Below, one piece after another: positions 1 to 8,544 of a stretch of 36,868 nucleotides of DNA. The position numbers and the translations under genes were made by a program. Numbering within the stretch: position 1 is the stretch's first letter; each line of letters begins with the position of its first letter. The notes below the pieces were generated by a model. The model was not told the DNA's origin. It did not search any database and saw nothing but the letters and a program-made list of their open reading frames with translations. The stretch lies in the NCBI GenBank assembly GCA_003159795.1, contig PLPK01000044.1:1-36868 (forward strand), read 5' to 3'. This DNA is from Acidimicrobiaceae bacterium. GTDB taxonomy: Bacteria; Actinomycetota; Acidimicrobiia; Acidimicrobiales; Bog-793.

Positions 1-2
1 TC

Positions 3-104
3 GATGCAGGTAATCCTGTGCCCCTCCCTGCCACGCCGGGCAGTTGGCAGAACTACGACTCCTACGTCGTGACCGGCGGCGGCAACGAATGCTCGCTGGC
101 CTAG
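3..104 (+). CDS. C-terminal end of an unidentified protein, possibly pilin-like
   Basis: An open frame enters from the left edge and stops at TAG 102-104. It gives about 33 residues ending in ...GSWQNYDSYVVTGGGNECSLA. The tail is rich in Gly, Tyr, Asn and Ser and has a single Cys near the end. That would fit the disulfide-bearing C-terminus of a type IV pilin-like protein, and a retraction ATPase gene follows directly, but the fragment is too short to assign a family. A hairpin terminator follows it, so it is probably the last gene of its transcript. The pilin idea is inference from context. Confidence 0.4.
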   Translation, partial: DAGNPVPLPATPGSWQNYDSYVVTGGGNECSLA

Positions 105-142
105 TCGGCAACACTCTTGATTCACATTCAGATCGAGGACAG

Positions 143-173
143 AAGGGGTCCGGCTTTGGTCGGGCCCCTTTTG
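143..173 (+). terminator. Rho-independent terminator
   Basis: The arms AAGGGGTCCG and CGGGCCCCTT pair over 10 positions, one of them a G-U, around an 8-nt loop, and the right arm runs into a short T-tract. It lies between the end of the first gene and pilT and probably ends transcription of the upstream gene. Confidence 0.7.
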
Positions 174-180
174 TCGTCCC

Positions 181-201
181 GATGACTCGATGACTCGATG
201 A
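181..201 (+). repeat. Short tandem repeat in the pilT leader
   Basis: The 8-bp unit GATGACTC occurs twice in tandem and is followed by a partial third copy, GATGA, just before the AAGG-type ribosome binding site of pilT. It could be replication slippage. No function is evident. Confidence 0.5.
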
Positions 202-217
202 AGGCGGTCCAAGGCAC

Positions 218-1288
218 ATGGTGAATGTCGACACGTCTGCGATTGACGCCTGGCTCGAACTCCTCTGGGACAACAAGGGCTCGGACCTCCTGCTCTCTGC
301 CGGCTCGCCCCCACGGCTCCGTCTGGACGGCGAGCTCGCCTCGATCCAGGGGGCGTCGGAGCTGACGCCGGATGAGGTCAGCCGCGTGATCCGTTCCGTG
401 CTCCTCCCGGTGCAACTCGAGGCGTTCACAAAGAACCGGGACTACGACTTCGCGTTTTCGTGGCAGGGCCGTGCCCGGATGCGCGGGAACGCCTTCAATC
501 AGCGCGGGAGCCCTGCCCTGGCGCTGCGCATGATCCCGATGCGGATCCCCAGCTTCGAAGAGCTGCAGCTGCCCCCGATCATGACCTACCTCGCGAACCT
601 TCCGCGGGGCTTCGTCCTCGTGACGGGCCCGACCGGGTCGGGCAAGTCGACGACGCTCGCGTCGATCATCGACTTCATCAACGAAAACCGCGCCGTCCAC
701 GTGCTCACGATCGAGGACCCGATCGAGTACCTCCACCACCACAAGCGCGCGCTGGTCAACCAGCGCGAGGTCGGCGTCGACAGCCCGTCGTTCGAACGCG
801 CGCTGCGCGCCTCGCTGCGCGAGGACCCCGACGTCATGCTCATCGGCGAGATGCGCGACCTCGAATCGATCCAAATCGCCCTGACGATGGCCGAGACCGG
901 TCACCTCGTGTTCGGGACGCTCCACACCTATGACGCGCCACAGGCGATCGACCGGATTATCGACGTGTTCCCCGCTGATAAGAAGGACCTCATCCGTATC
1001 CAACTGGCCGGATCGCTCGGTGCGGTGGTCGCCCAACGCCTCGTCAGCCGGGTCGGCGGGGGCCGGGTCGGTGCCTTCGAGGTGCTCCTCGCGAACAACG
1101 CCAGCCGAGCGCTGATCCGTGAAGGAAAGACCTACCAGCTCCGCAACGTGATCACGACGAACCAGCGCGAAGGCATGCAGACGCTCGAAACGAGTCTCAT
1201 CGCGCTGATCAACGCCGGCACCATCACGTATGACGCCGCCCTCGAGGTGTCGATGTACCCCAAGGACATAGCCCGCGCCATGGCGTAG
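218..1288 (+). CDS. pilT: Type IV pilus retraction ATPase PilT
   Basis: This 356-residue protein has the normal length and architecture of a PilT-type hexameric secretion ATPase, which disassembles type IV pili at the inner face of the cytoplasmic membrane to drive retraction and twitching. Visible motifs are Walker A GPTGSGKST (137-145), the Asp box EDPIEY (166-171), Walker B with the following glutamate and arginine in LIGEMRD (208-214), and the His box TLHT (234-237). A C-terminal SRALIREGK stretch resembles the AIRNLIRE motif of PilT proteins. The ATG at 218 is preceded by AAGG at a suitable distance. A prepilin peptidase gene lies 2.4 kb downstream on the other strand. No PilB-type extension ATPase or PilC is in the window, so the rest of the system must be elsewhere. 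PilU-like paralogues are the main alternative. Confidence 0.93.
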   Translation: MVNVDTSAIDAWLELLWDNKGSDLLLSAGSPPRLRLDGELASIQGASELTPDEVSRVIRSVLLPVQLEAFTKNRDYDFAFSWQGRARMRGNAFNQRGSPALALRMIPMRIPSFEELQLPPIMTYLANLPRGFVLVTGPTGSGKSTTLASIIDFINENRAVHVLTIEDPIEYLHHHKRALVNQREVGVDSPSFERALRASLREDPDVMLIGEMRDLESIQIALTMAETGHLVFGTLHTYDAPQAIDRIIDVFPADKKDLIRIQLAGSLGAVVAQRLVSRVGGGRVGAFEVLLANNASRALIREGKTYQLRNVITTNQREGMQTLETSLIALINAGTITYDAALEVSMYPKDIARAMA

Positions 1289-1801
1289 GCAGCCGTTCCC
1301 GGGGGCATGTTGGGCGCGCCGTGGTCTCTACCCGGCCGCGGCGGCAACCCATAAGACGATCGTGCGCAACCGGTTCTCGTCTGAGATCCCGCCGGCCAAC
1401 GCAGTCGCCGACATGCCCGGCGTCGCGGCAGCTCGCAGGTCGGGGTGACGGCGACACGCCGGTCGCGATCCTCCCCGCGCTGATCGTCGGTTGGGTGCGG
1501 CCAGGCGCGGCTCCGGTCGAGCCGCTCGCGCCGCTGTCGGAGATGCGCGCTTTGTTGGCCGACCGTCTACCGTCCCGAACATGCGATCAGTCGCTCACCC
1601 GCCCCGTCATCCCGGCGGGAGGGCCCCACGCACGAAACCACCTCACGCCGGCGGTTCCCGTCAACGACGGCCGCCCCGGGTGGCGTGCGCGCCGCTCCCT
1701 CGGAGCTGCGGCTGCCAGCCGGTCGCGCCCGTAACCGGGAAACCGTGGCTGCGACCGGTCCCGAGCCCAGTCGGATCCCGGAATGCCCGATGGAGCGAGT
1801 G
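1289..1801. other. 513-bp region without a convincing gene
   Basis: Open frames exist here on both strands, as expected at this GC content, but none has a good start with a ribosome binding site or a recognisable family. Two short plus-strand stretches in different frames (about 1335-1448 and 1447-1600) read like ordinary protein, so a decayed gene is possible. No RNA gene, clear terminator or repeat was seen. Confidence 0.4.
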
Positions 1802-3646
1802 ATGGCCAAGCCCGGGAAGAGCAACCAGCGATGCGGACGTCACCACAGCTGGCACACCGCGGTGGTGACGCTCACCTACGCCGTGCTCGCGGTCGCGGCG
1901 TTCCTCCCCGTCGGGCCGCTCGACGACAGCCGCATCGTCTCGCATCTCCCGAGCGACACCATGGCCGTCGGATGGTTCCTCGCCTGGCCGGCCTATGCAC
2001 TGGCGCACGCCCACAACGTGCTGTTCACGAACTGGCTCGACCATCCGACGGGCGTCAATCTGTCCGTCAACCAGTCGATGCCGCTGCTCGGCGTGGTCAT
2101 GGCCCCCGTGACGCTTGTGTTCGGTCCGTTCGCGACGATCAACCTCACCCTGCGGCTCGCCTTCGTGGCTTCGGCACTCGCGATGTACTTCGTCCTGCGA
2201 CGGTTCTGCGTGCGAGACCTCTCGGCGTTCCTCGGTGGCCTCCTCTACGGGTTCTCGCCGTTCATCGTCGCCCACAGCGCCGTCAACCAAGATTTCACCT
2301 TCGCGCCGCTCCCGCCGTTGATCCTCCTCGCCCTCTACGGGCTCGCACACGACGACGACCGCAAGGTCCTCACAACCGGCCTGCTGCTCGGGTTGGGCAT
2401 CGCGGCCCAGCTCTATCTCAACCCCGAAATGGCGATGGACACTCTCGTCGTCGCCGGGTTCACGGTCCTCATCTGCGGCACCGCCGCTGCGCGGCGGATC
2501 GGGCGGGCGAGGGTGGTCCGCTTCTGCCGGGGCTGTGGTATCGCCGCCGGCACCGCCTTCGTGCTGTCGGCGCCCTTCCTCTGGTACTACCTCGCCGGGC
2601 CGCAGCACCTCCACGGGTCGGTCGTCGCTCCCTCGATCCTCGCCGTCTTCCACACCGACCTCGCGGGACTCGTGACGCCCGGCCGGAACCAGCTGCTCGC
2701 CTCGACGAGCGTCAACGCGACCGGCAACGAGTTCATGGCCGGGATGACCAACGAGATCGGGACCTACCTCGGCGTCCCTCTTCTCGTCGGCCTCGTCTGG
2801 TTCGTCGTGCGTCACTGGCGCAAGGCCGTCGTGTCGGTGAGCGCGGTGACGTTCCTCGTCGCACTCGTGCTCTCGCTCGGCCCACGGCTCAGCTTCGACA
2901 ACCACGTGCTGCCGATACCGCTCCCGGACCGGGCCCTCGACCTCCTGCCACTCTTCGATCGACTCGAGAGCGTCCGCTACTTCCTTTTCGTCGATCTCGC
3001 GGCGGCGGTGATCCTCGCCGTGGGCATCGACCTCGTGCTGTGCGAGTGGCAGCCCCGCGCGTTCATCGCCCGTCACATGCGGATCGACCATGCCCGCCTC
3101 GTCGGCGGCCTCGTCGTCGCCGTCGTTTTGTTGTTCCCACTCATCCCGCGCTGGCCGTACCCGTCGGAACCGACCGACGTGCCGAGCTACTTCACGTCTT
3201 CGTCGGTGGACCGCATCACGACCGGGGCTACCGTCCTCACCTACCCGTACGCCGAGCCGGACAACGTCAGCGCCGAGATCTGGCAGCTCGCGGCGGGGCT
3301 TCGCTTCCGCCTCGTAGGCGGCTACGCCTACGTCTCCAACAACGGCGGACAGCCCTTCGGCAACCCGCCAATCCATCCGGGAACGGTCGTCTCGTTGCTG
3401 CGGACCGCCTACGTCGATTATCTCGTACGCCCACCAGCCGACACGGCGACGTACCGCGCGATCCGGGCCGGGCTACGCGAGGCCCGGATCGACGACTTCG
3501 TCATGGCGATGCGGGGAGCGCACCCCGGGCTCGTGCGGGCCGAGATGACCGCCGCCCTCGGGCGGCGGCCGGTCGCCACCGGCGGCGTCCTCGTCTGGTA
3601 CGACGTGCCAGGGGACCTCGCCGCCTTTCGGGCGTCGCCACGCTGA
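1802..3646 (+). CDS. Polytopic membrane protein, GT-C glycosyltransferase-like
   Basis: The 614-residue product has around ten or more hydrophobic segments spread over its length. The N-terminal part has a short cytoplasmic stretch, a first membrane helix, then an extracytoplasmic loop with SDTMAVGWFLAW and a region around NWLDHPTGVNL. This arrangement is common in actinobacterial GT-C-fold or YfhO-like membrane proteins that transfer sugars from polyprenyl-phosphate donors on the outer face of the membrane. The last 150 or so residues are mostly soluble. I chose the ATG at 1802 because GGAG lies 6 nt upstream; an in-frame ATG at 1790 has no such site. Its position between pilT and pilD would suit glycosylation of a surface structure, but that is inference and the substrate is unknown. 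Confidence 0.6.
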   Translation: MAKPGKSNQRCGRHHSWHTAVVTLTYAVLAVAAFLPVGPLDDSRIVSHLPSDTMAVGWFLAWPAYALAHAHNVLFTNWLDHPTGVNLSVNQSMPLLGVVMAPVTLVFGPFATINLTLRLAFVASALAMYFVLRRFCVRDLSAFLGGLLYGFSPFIVAHSAVNQDFTFAPLPPLILLALYGLAHDDDRKVLTTGLLLGLGIAAQLYLNPEMAMDTLVVAGFTVLICGTAAARRIGRARVVRFCRGCGIAAGTAFVLSAPFLWYYLAGPQHLHGSVVAPSILAVFHTDLAGLVTPGRNQLLASTSVNATGNEFMAGMTNEIGTYLGVPLLVGLVWFVVRHWRKAVVSVSAVTFLVALVLSLGPRLSFDNHVLPIPLPDRALDLLPLFDRLESVRYFLFVDLAAAVILAVGIDLVLCEWQPRAFIARHMRIDHARLVGGLVVAVVLLFPLIPRWPYPSEPTDVPSYFTSSSVDRITTGATVLTYPYAEPDNVSAEIWQLAAGLRFRLVGGYAYVSNNGGQPFGNPPIHPGTVVSLLRTAYVDYLVRPPADTATYRAIRAGLREARIDDFVMAMRGAHPGLVRAEMTAALGRRPVATGGVLVWYDVPGDLAAFRASPR

Positions 3647-3673
3647 CGGCTTGCGGGCCGCGCCCCGCGGCTG

Positions 3674-4447
3674 TCAGCCGACGTGGAAAGGACGAAGGAT
3701 CAGCGAACCCGCGAAGACGGCCATCTCGGTGCCGATGGCGAGGAAGGGACCGAAGGGCACCTGGGTCGTGAGACCGGCGCCTTTCATCACGATCAGGCCG
3801 ATCCCGATGACGGTTCCGACGAGACTGGCGAGCAAGAACCCCACGAACACGTAGCCGACGCCGAGCCAGCCGAGCGACAGTCCGAGGCAGAAGGCGAGCC
3901 GGACGTCGCCGAAGCCGAGCCACCGCGGGTTCACGGCATTGATCGCGAAAAAGAGGCCAAACCAGGCCGCCCCGGCGCAGGCCGCGATGACGAGGCGCCG
4001 CCAGTCCCCCGTCTCGCCCGAGGCGAGCAGGAGGAGCGCGCCGACGAGGGCCGTCACGAGGTAGACGATCTGCTTCGGTAGCTTGCCCTGCTCGAGGTCG
4101 ATCGCCGCCAGCACGAGCAGGCCGGCGGCCAGCACCACGTAGGCCGGTAGCGCCCAGGAGGACCCGAAGCGTGCGGCCGTCCCGCCGAACAGGGCCGCCG
4201 TCGACAGCTCGACGATCGGGTACTGAGCCGAGATCGGTGCCTGGCAGGTCCGGCACCGCCCGCGGAGCACCACGTAGGACACAACGGGGATGTTGTCGAG
4301 CGCGCCAAGCGTCGTGCCGCAGCTCGGGCAGCGCGAACGGGGCGCCACGATCGACTCGCCGCGGGGCACCCGGTAGATCACGACGTTCAGGAACGAGCCG
4401 AAGATCAGTCCGAACAGGCCGAGACCGACGACGAGCGCGACGAACAC
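3674..4447 (-). CDS. pilD: Prepilin peptidase / N-methyltransferase PilD
   Basis: A 257-residue A24-family aspartic peptidase of the inner membrane. It cleaves the leader of type IV prepilins and methylates the new N-terminus. The N-terminal GSFLNVVIYRVPRG segment is followed by a zinc-type CPSC (Cys40, Cys43) and CRTC (Cys65, Cys68) pair that marks the bifunctional class. Catalytic aspartates are visible as Asp117 in AAIDLEQGKLP and Asp181 in the GFGD motif. Six to eight membrane helices fill the rest. The start is GTG with only a weak ribosome binding site. It converges on the GT-C-like gene with a 27-bp gap. With PilT this supports a functional type IV pilus system in the organism. Confidence 0.93.
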   Translation of the reverse strand: MFVALVVGLGLFGLIFGSFLNVVIYRVPRGESIVAPRSRCPSCGTTLGALDNIPVVSYVVLRGRCRTCQAPISAQYPIVELSTAALFGGTAARFGSSWALPAYVVLAAGLLVLAAIDLEQGKLPKQIVYLVTALVGALLLLASGETGDWRRLVIAACAGAAWFGLFFAINAVNPRWLGFGDVRLAFCLGLSLGWLGVGYVFVGFLLASLVGTVIGIGLIVMKGAGLTTQVPFGPFLAIGTEMAVFAGSLILRPFHVG

Positions 4448-4591
4448 GACCGGCTACGCCTCGGGATCCCCGCCGGGTCGCGCCCGGCAGCAAAGATCGG
4501 ACCGTGCTCGCATGCTCCATCGAGGCTACGCGCACCGGGCTCGCGAAGTGGTGATCGACCCGCGGCGCTCCCTTTGCCAAAAATGCGATGT

Positions 4592-4611
4592 GGGCCGATC
4601 GGCCCTATATT
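4592..4611 (+). promoter_or_regulatory. 14-bp palindrome plus -10-like box, possible leaderless promoter
   Basis: GGGCCGATCGGCCC (4592-4605) is a perfect palindrome and directly abuts TATATT (4606-4611). The ATG of the decarboxylase begins 8 nt after the hexamer, where transcription would be expected to start, so the transcript may be leaderless. The palindrome occupies the spacer just upstream of the -10 box, a typical operator position. No good -35 box is seen. Function is inferred. Confidence 0.4.
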
Positions 4612-4618
4612 CCGGAAC

Positions 4619-5986
4619 ATGCACGGTTGGAACAGTGATGTTGAACGCCTCGCGGACGATGTTCTCGCCTACACGAAGATGCGTCTGCAGCTCGACCCGC
4701 TCCCCCTCGACAACACCCGCTCGCTGGCCGAGCTGCAGCGCGAGGCGGGTGAGACGATCACCGCCGGGGGCCTCGGCGGGGCCGAGGCCCTCCGGATCTT
4801 CACCGAGGTGCTCGCACCCGCCTGCATCACCGCCAGCCACCCCCGCTTCCTCGCCTTCATCCCGTGCGCCCCCACGGAGGCCTCAATGCTCTTCGACCTC
4901 GTCGTCGGCGCCTCCTCGATGAGCGGGAGCAACTGGCTCGAGGCCGCCGGTGCCGTCTACGCCGAGAACCAGGCGCTCCGCTGGATCGCGGACCTCGCGG
5001 GCTTCCCACCGGGCGCCGGGGGGACCTTCGTGCAGGGTGGGACCAACGCCAACCTCTCGGCGCTCGTCACGGCCCGCCACGCCGTACGGGAACGGTTGGG
5101 TGAGGCGCCCGGCGGGTCCCGCCGCTGGGCGATCGCCGTGAGCCCCGACGTGCACTCGTCGCTCGGGGAAGCGGCCGAGGTGATGGACATCGACCTCGTC
5201 GTCGTCGAAGTCGGCGACGACCGCCGACTGCGCGGCGACGCCCTCGCCCGCCGCCTCGACGCCGTCGACTCCCGGGGTGAGCAACGGGTCTTCGCCGTCG
5301 TCGCCTCGGCCGGGACGACGAACCTCGGCGTCATCGACGACCTCCGCTCGGTCGGCACCGTCGCCGCCGAACGCGGGATCTGGTTCCACGTCGACGGTGC
5401 CTACGGAGCGGCCGCCCTCGCCGCGCCGAGCGTGCGGTCACAGTTCATGGGCATCGAGCTCGCCGACTCGTTCATCGTCGACCCGCACAAGTGGTTCTTC
5501 GCGCCCTTCGACTGCGCCTCGCTCGTCTACCGCCAGCCCGAGCTCGCCAAGGCGACCCACACCCAGCACGCGAGCTACCTCGAGCCGCTCGAGTCGGCCA
5601 AGGATTGGAACCCGTCCGACTACGCGATCCACCTGACAAGGCGGGCCCGTGGCCTCCCGTTCTGGTTCTCGCTCGCGACCTACGGGACCGACGCCTACTC
5701 GCGGGCGATCGAGCGCACGCTCGAGGTCGCCCGCTACACGGCGAAGGCCGTTCATGACCGCGAGTACCTGCGGCTCGTGCGCGAACCGGACCTGACCGTC
5801 GTGTGCTTCACGCGGACCGGCTGGTCACGCGAACACTACGACCGGTGGTCGCAGAAACTGCGCGACGACGGCATCGCCTTCGTCACGCCGACGACCCATC
5901 TCGGTGAGGTGATGGCGCGCGTGGCGATCGTCAACCCGCGAACGAGCGAGTCCGACATCGACACGGTCCTCGACTCGCTGGCCTGA
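4619..5986 (+). CDS. PLP-dependent group II decarboxylase family protein
   Basis: The 455-residue protein belongs to the fold-type I PLP decarboxylases (glutamate / aromatic-L-amino-acid / diaminobutyrate decarboxylase family) and has the usual length. The stacking histidine is His179 in DVHSSL, the PLP-binding aspartate is Asp259 in HVDGAYG, and the Schiff-base lysine is Lys291 in DPHKWFFAPFDC. The TFVQGGTNANLSAL segment (136-149) forms part of the phosphate site. The substrate cannot be read from these motifs; an aromatic amino acid is the commonest for relatives with this layout. I chose the ATG at 4619 rather than 4574 because a TATATT box lies 7 nt upstream of it and the 15 extra residues look like leader. 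The gene stands alone between pilD and phoU. Confidence 0.85.
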   Translation: MHGWNSDVERLADDVLAYTKMRLQLDPLPLDNTRSLAELQREAGETITAGGLGGAEALRIFTEVLAPACITASHPRFLAFIPCAPTEASMLFDLVVGASSMSGSNWLEAAGAVYAENQALRWIADLAGFPPGAGGTFVQGGTNANLSALVTARHAVRERLGEAPGGSRRWAIAVSPDVHSSLGEAAEVMDIDLVVVEVGDDRRLRGDALARRLDAVDSRGEQRVFAVVASAGTTNLGVIDDLRSVGTVAAERGIWFHVDGAYGAAALAAPSVRSQFMGIELADSFIVDPHKWFFAPFDCASLVYRQPELAKATHTQHASYLEPLESAKDWNPSDYAIHLTRRARGLPFWFSLATYGTDAYSRAIERTLEVARYTAKAVHDREYLRLVREPDLTVVCFTRTGWSREHYDRWSQKLRDDGIAFVTPTTHLGEVMARVAIVNPRTSESDIDTVLDSLA

Positions 5987-6053
5987 GGTCCGGCGGAGCC
6001 CGCCAGGAATCACCTGCCGGAGGCAGCCGCCGAGGACGTGGCGAGCTGCCCGC

Positions 6054-6701
6054 TCAGGCCTCGGGGGGCTCGTCGGCGCGGGCACGGACCTCGGGAAGCG
6101 TGGCGATGCGGCGCGCGAGGTTCACGGCGTGGTCGCCGAGCCGCTCGTAGAAGCGGGCGACGAGGGTCACCTCGGTCGTCACCGGGTTCGCCATCTCCGA
6201 GGTCCCGATCTCGTGGGTAAGCCGGTCGTGGAGGATGTCGAGCTCTGCGTCGGCCTGTTCGAGCACGTTGACCCGCGCCACCCGGTCGGCATAGGAGTCG
6301 GCCGCGGCGCTCCACATCTCGAGGGCGACCTCGCTCATCCGCTGGACGAGCCCCCGGCTCACCGGCGTCATCTCGGCCCCGAGGCTGCGGACCGCCCGCT
6401 GGGCGATGTGCTCCGCGAGGTCGGCGCTGCGCTCGAGCTCCGGCACGATGAGCAGGACGCTAACGAAGTGGCGGAGCTCGTCGGTCGTGGTCGAGCCGAC
6501 CTCGATGAGTTGCCAGATCGTGTTGTCGACCTCACTCGTCAATTCGTCGACCGCCCGGTCGGCGTCGACGATCGCCTGCCCGATCGCGGGTTCAAGGTTG
6601 AGGAGCGACTCCGTCGCGCCGGCGAGCGCCTCCCGCACGAGCGCGAAGAGCTGGGCGACGCGCAGGTCGACGAGCGAGGGGGGCTGGACGAAGTCGGTCA
6701 T
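6054..6701 (-). CDS. phoU: PhoU-family phosphate signalling regulator
   Basis: A 215-residue all-helical protein made of two PhoU three-helix repeats. Each repeat carries the metal-binding signature, seen as PELERSADLAEHIAQR in the first and RFYERLGDHAVNLARR in the second. PhoU links phosphate uptake systems to the PhoR sensor kinase and represses the Pho regulon when phosphate is sufficient. The ATG start at 6701 faces a divergent phosphate symporter gene, and three 11-bp repeats of PHO-box type lie in the shared promoter region. Usually phoU sits with pstSCAB; here it is paired with a low-affinity MFS transporter instead. The assignment is firm at family level. Confidence 0.88.
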   Translation of the reverse strand: MTDFVQPPSLVDLRVAQLFALVREALAGATESLLNLEPAIGQAIVDADRAVDELTSEVDNTIWQLIEVGSTTTDELRHFVSVLLIVPELERSADLAEHIAQRAVRSLGAEMTPVSRGLVQRMSEVALEMWSAAADSYADRVARVNVLEQADAELDILHDRLTHEIGTSEMANPVTTEVTLVARFYERLGDHAVNLARRIATLPEVRARADEPPEA

Positions 6702-6746
6702 AGCGTCTCGCCACCCTACCTATCACAGGAGGAGATTTCGCGAATC

Positions 6747-6779
6747 GTTTGCCTGGTGTTTACCTGGATGTCACCTCCC
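6747..6779. promoter_or_regulatory. PHO box: three 11-bp direct repeat units for PhoP
   Basis: GTTTGCCTGGT, GTTTACCTGGA and TGTCACCTCCC follow each other without gap. Actinobacterial (Streptomyces) PhoP binds 11-nt direct repeats with a GTTCACC-like 7-bp core. The three cores match that at 5, 6 and 5 of 7 positions. The element lies between phoU and the phosphate symporter gene and could control both. Binding by PhoP is inferred from pattern and context. Confidence 0.6.
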
Positions 6780-6839
6780 GGTCAGAAACCAGCGACATTG
6801 TTGACCCTCGATGTCATCCACGTCGGCGCTGGCGAACCG

Positions 6840-8318
6840 ATGATCGATCCTGAGCTCGCCGGGCGGGCCGTGGGGCCTGCCACCGTCAGCGACCTCCTCA
6901 ACGAGGCGCCGCGCAGCAGGTTCCACCACCGGGCAGTCATCATCTCCGGCGCCGGCTTCTTCACCGATGCCTACGACCTCTTCGTCATCAGCACCGTCGC
7001 CGCGCTCGTCACGAAGCAGTGGAACCTGTCGACGACCCAGACGAGCTGGGTGACGGGATCGGCGATCCTCGCGGCCTTCGTCGGGGCGGTCGTGTTCGGC
7101 CGCCTCGCCGACATCCTCGGGCGCAAGCGCGTGTACGTGGTCGTCGCCCTGATCATGATCGTCGGCGCGCTGGCGAGCGCGGCCGCGACGGGCTTCGTCT
7201 GGCTCGTCGTTGCCCGCTTCGTACTCGGCCTCGGCATCGGCGGCGACTACCCCGTCTCGGCGGTGCTCATGAGCGAGTACTCGAATCGGGCGGACCGGGG
7301 CCGGTTCGTCGGCCTCGTCTTCTCCATGCAGGCGCTCGGGCTGATCGTCGGCCCCCTCGTCGCGCTCGTGCTGCTTACCTCCGGGGTGGGACACGACGCC
7401 ACCTGGCGGCTGCTGCTCGCCTTCGGCGCCGTGCCGGCCGCCGCCGTCATCTACCTGCGCGCGAGGATGCCCGAATCGCCCCGCTTCCGCGCCCGCGTGC
7501 GCGGCGAGTCGGCCGAAGCCGCGGCGGACGCCGCCGCGTTCTCCGAGGGCGCCGTCGTCGCCGTGGGGACGACGCTCGAGGGCACCCGGCGGATCTCGCT
7601 GCGCCAGTTCCTCTCCCAGGGCCGGATGCTCATCCTGCTCGCGGGCACGGCGGGGACCTGGTTCCTTTTCGACTACGCCTACTACGGCAACACGTTGTCG
7701 CTGCCGGCGATCCTGAAAGACGTCAGCCCGGGCGCAACCCTTGTCACGAAGCTCCTCTGGACGCTCGGCATCTTCGTCGTCTTCGCACTGCCCGGCTACG
7801 CCCTCGCCGTCACCTGGATGGACCGGATCGGCCACCGGCGGCTCCAGCACCTCGGTTTCGCCGTCATTGCCGTGGCCTTCCTCGTCCTCGGGGCCGTGCC
7901 CGCCCTCACGACGATGGTCGCGCCGTTCCTCGCCGTGTTCGGCCTCAGCTACTTCTTCATCGAGTTCGGCCCGAACACGACGACATTCGTGCTCCCCTCG
8001 GAGGTGTTCCCCGTGTCGATGCGGACGACCGGGCACGGGATCGCCGCCGGGATCGGCAAGCTCGGCGCCTTCGCCGGGGTCTTCCTCGTGCCCCAGCTCG
8101 AGCTGCACATCGGGCTGCGGGGGATGCTCGTCGTGGCGGGCTGTGCCGCCGCCGCGGGGTTCGCGCTCACCTCCGTCCTGCCTGAGCCGGCCCGCCGCAC
8201 GCTCGAGGCCGTCTCCGGCGAGGACGAGGATCAACCCGTCCCGGCGTCGTCACCGGCGTTGCCCAAGGAGGTCGCCCGCCCCCTGACTCCGACGGGGGAG
8301 CTCGCCAGCGGGACCTGA
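6840..8318 (+). CDS. MFS phosphate:H+ symporter (PHS family)
   Basis: A 492-residue major facilitator with about 12 membrane helices. Features of the phosphate:H+ symporter family (Pho84/PiPT type) are GAGFFTDAYDLFVI in helix 1 (37-50), the MFS loop GRLADILGRKRVY (87-99), GIGGDYPVSAVLMSE (132-146), and the late FGPNTTTFVLPSEVFP segment with a following HGIAAGIGKLGA. It imports inorganic phosphate with protons. The C-terminal 40 residues are acidic and proline-rich and look disordered. An in-frame ATG at 6768 lies inside the PHO box, so I prefer the ATG at 6840, though neither has a strong ribosome binding site. The divergent phoU and the PHO box support a phosphate role. Confidence 0.85.
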   Translation: MIDPELAGRAVGPATVSDLLNEAPRSRFHHRAVIISGAGFFTDAYDLFVISTVAALVTKQWNLSTTQTSWVTGSAILAAFVGAVVFGRLADILGRKRVYVVVALIMIVGALASAAATGFVWLVVARFVLGLGIGGDYPVSAVLMSEYSNRADRGRFVGLVFSMQALGLIVGPLVALVLLTSGVGHDATWRLLLAFGAVPAAAVIYLRARMPESPRFRARVRGESAEAAADAAAFSEGAVVAVGTTLEGTRRISLRQFLSQGRMLILLAGTAGTWFLFDYAYYGNTLSLPAILKDVSPGATLVTKLLWTLGIFVVFALPGYALAVTWMDRIGHRRLQHLGFAVIAVAFLVLGAVPALTTMVAPFLAVFGLSYFFIEFGPNTTTFVLPSEVFPVSMRTTGHGIAAGIGKLGAFAGVFLVPQLELHIGLRGMLVVAGCAAAAGFALTSVLPEPARRTLEAVSGEDEDQPVPASSPALPKEVARPLTPTGELASGT

Positions 8319-8544
8319 CCGGCCCCACGCGCGGCCCCCGGCGACCGCCGGTCAGCCGATCACGACACATGCCAGGTCAGCGCCCGCCATCCCCCGCCGC
8401 GCGGCCCCAGGCCGGTAGTGTGCCCTCGCCAGTCCTTCCACCGGTCGGAGCCGTTCGTGCAGCTGGGAGGGCCGTCTCTCTAGGTGTGACAGGTACCAGC
8501 GTCCGCGGTTGGACCGCGGGCGGACCGATCGGATGGGATGAGCC

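Noticed and set aside
6768-6839. N-terminal extension of the phosphate symporter from the ATG at 6768
   Set aside because: That ATG lies within the PHO box and has no ribosome binding site; the added residues do not resemble the family.
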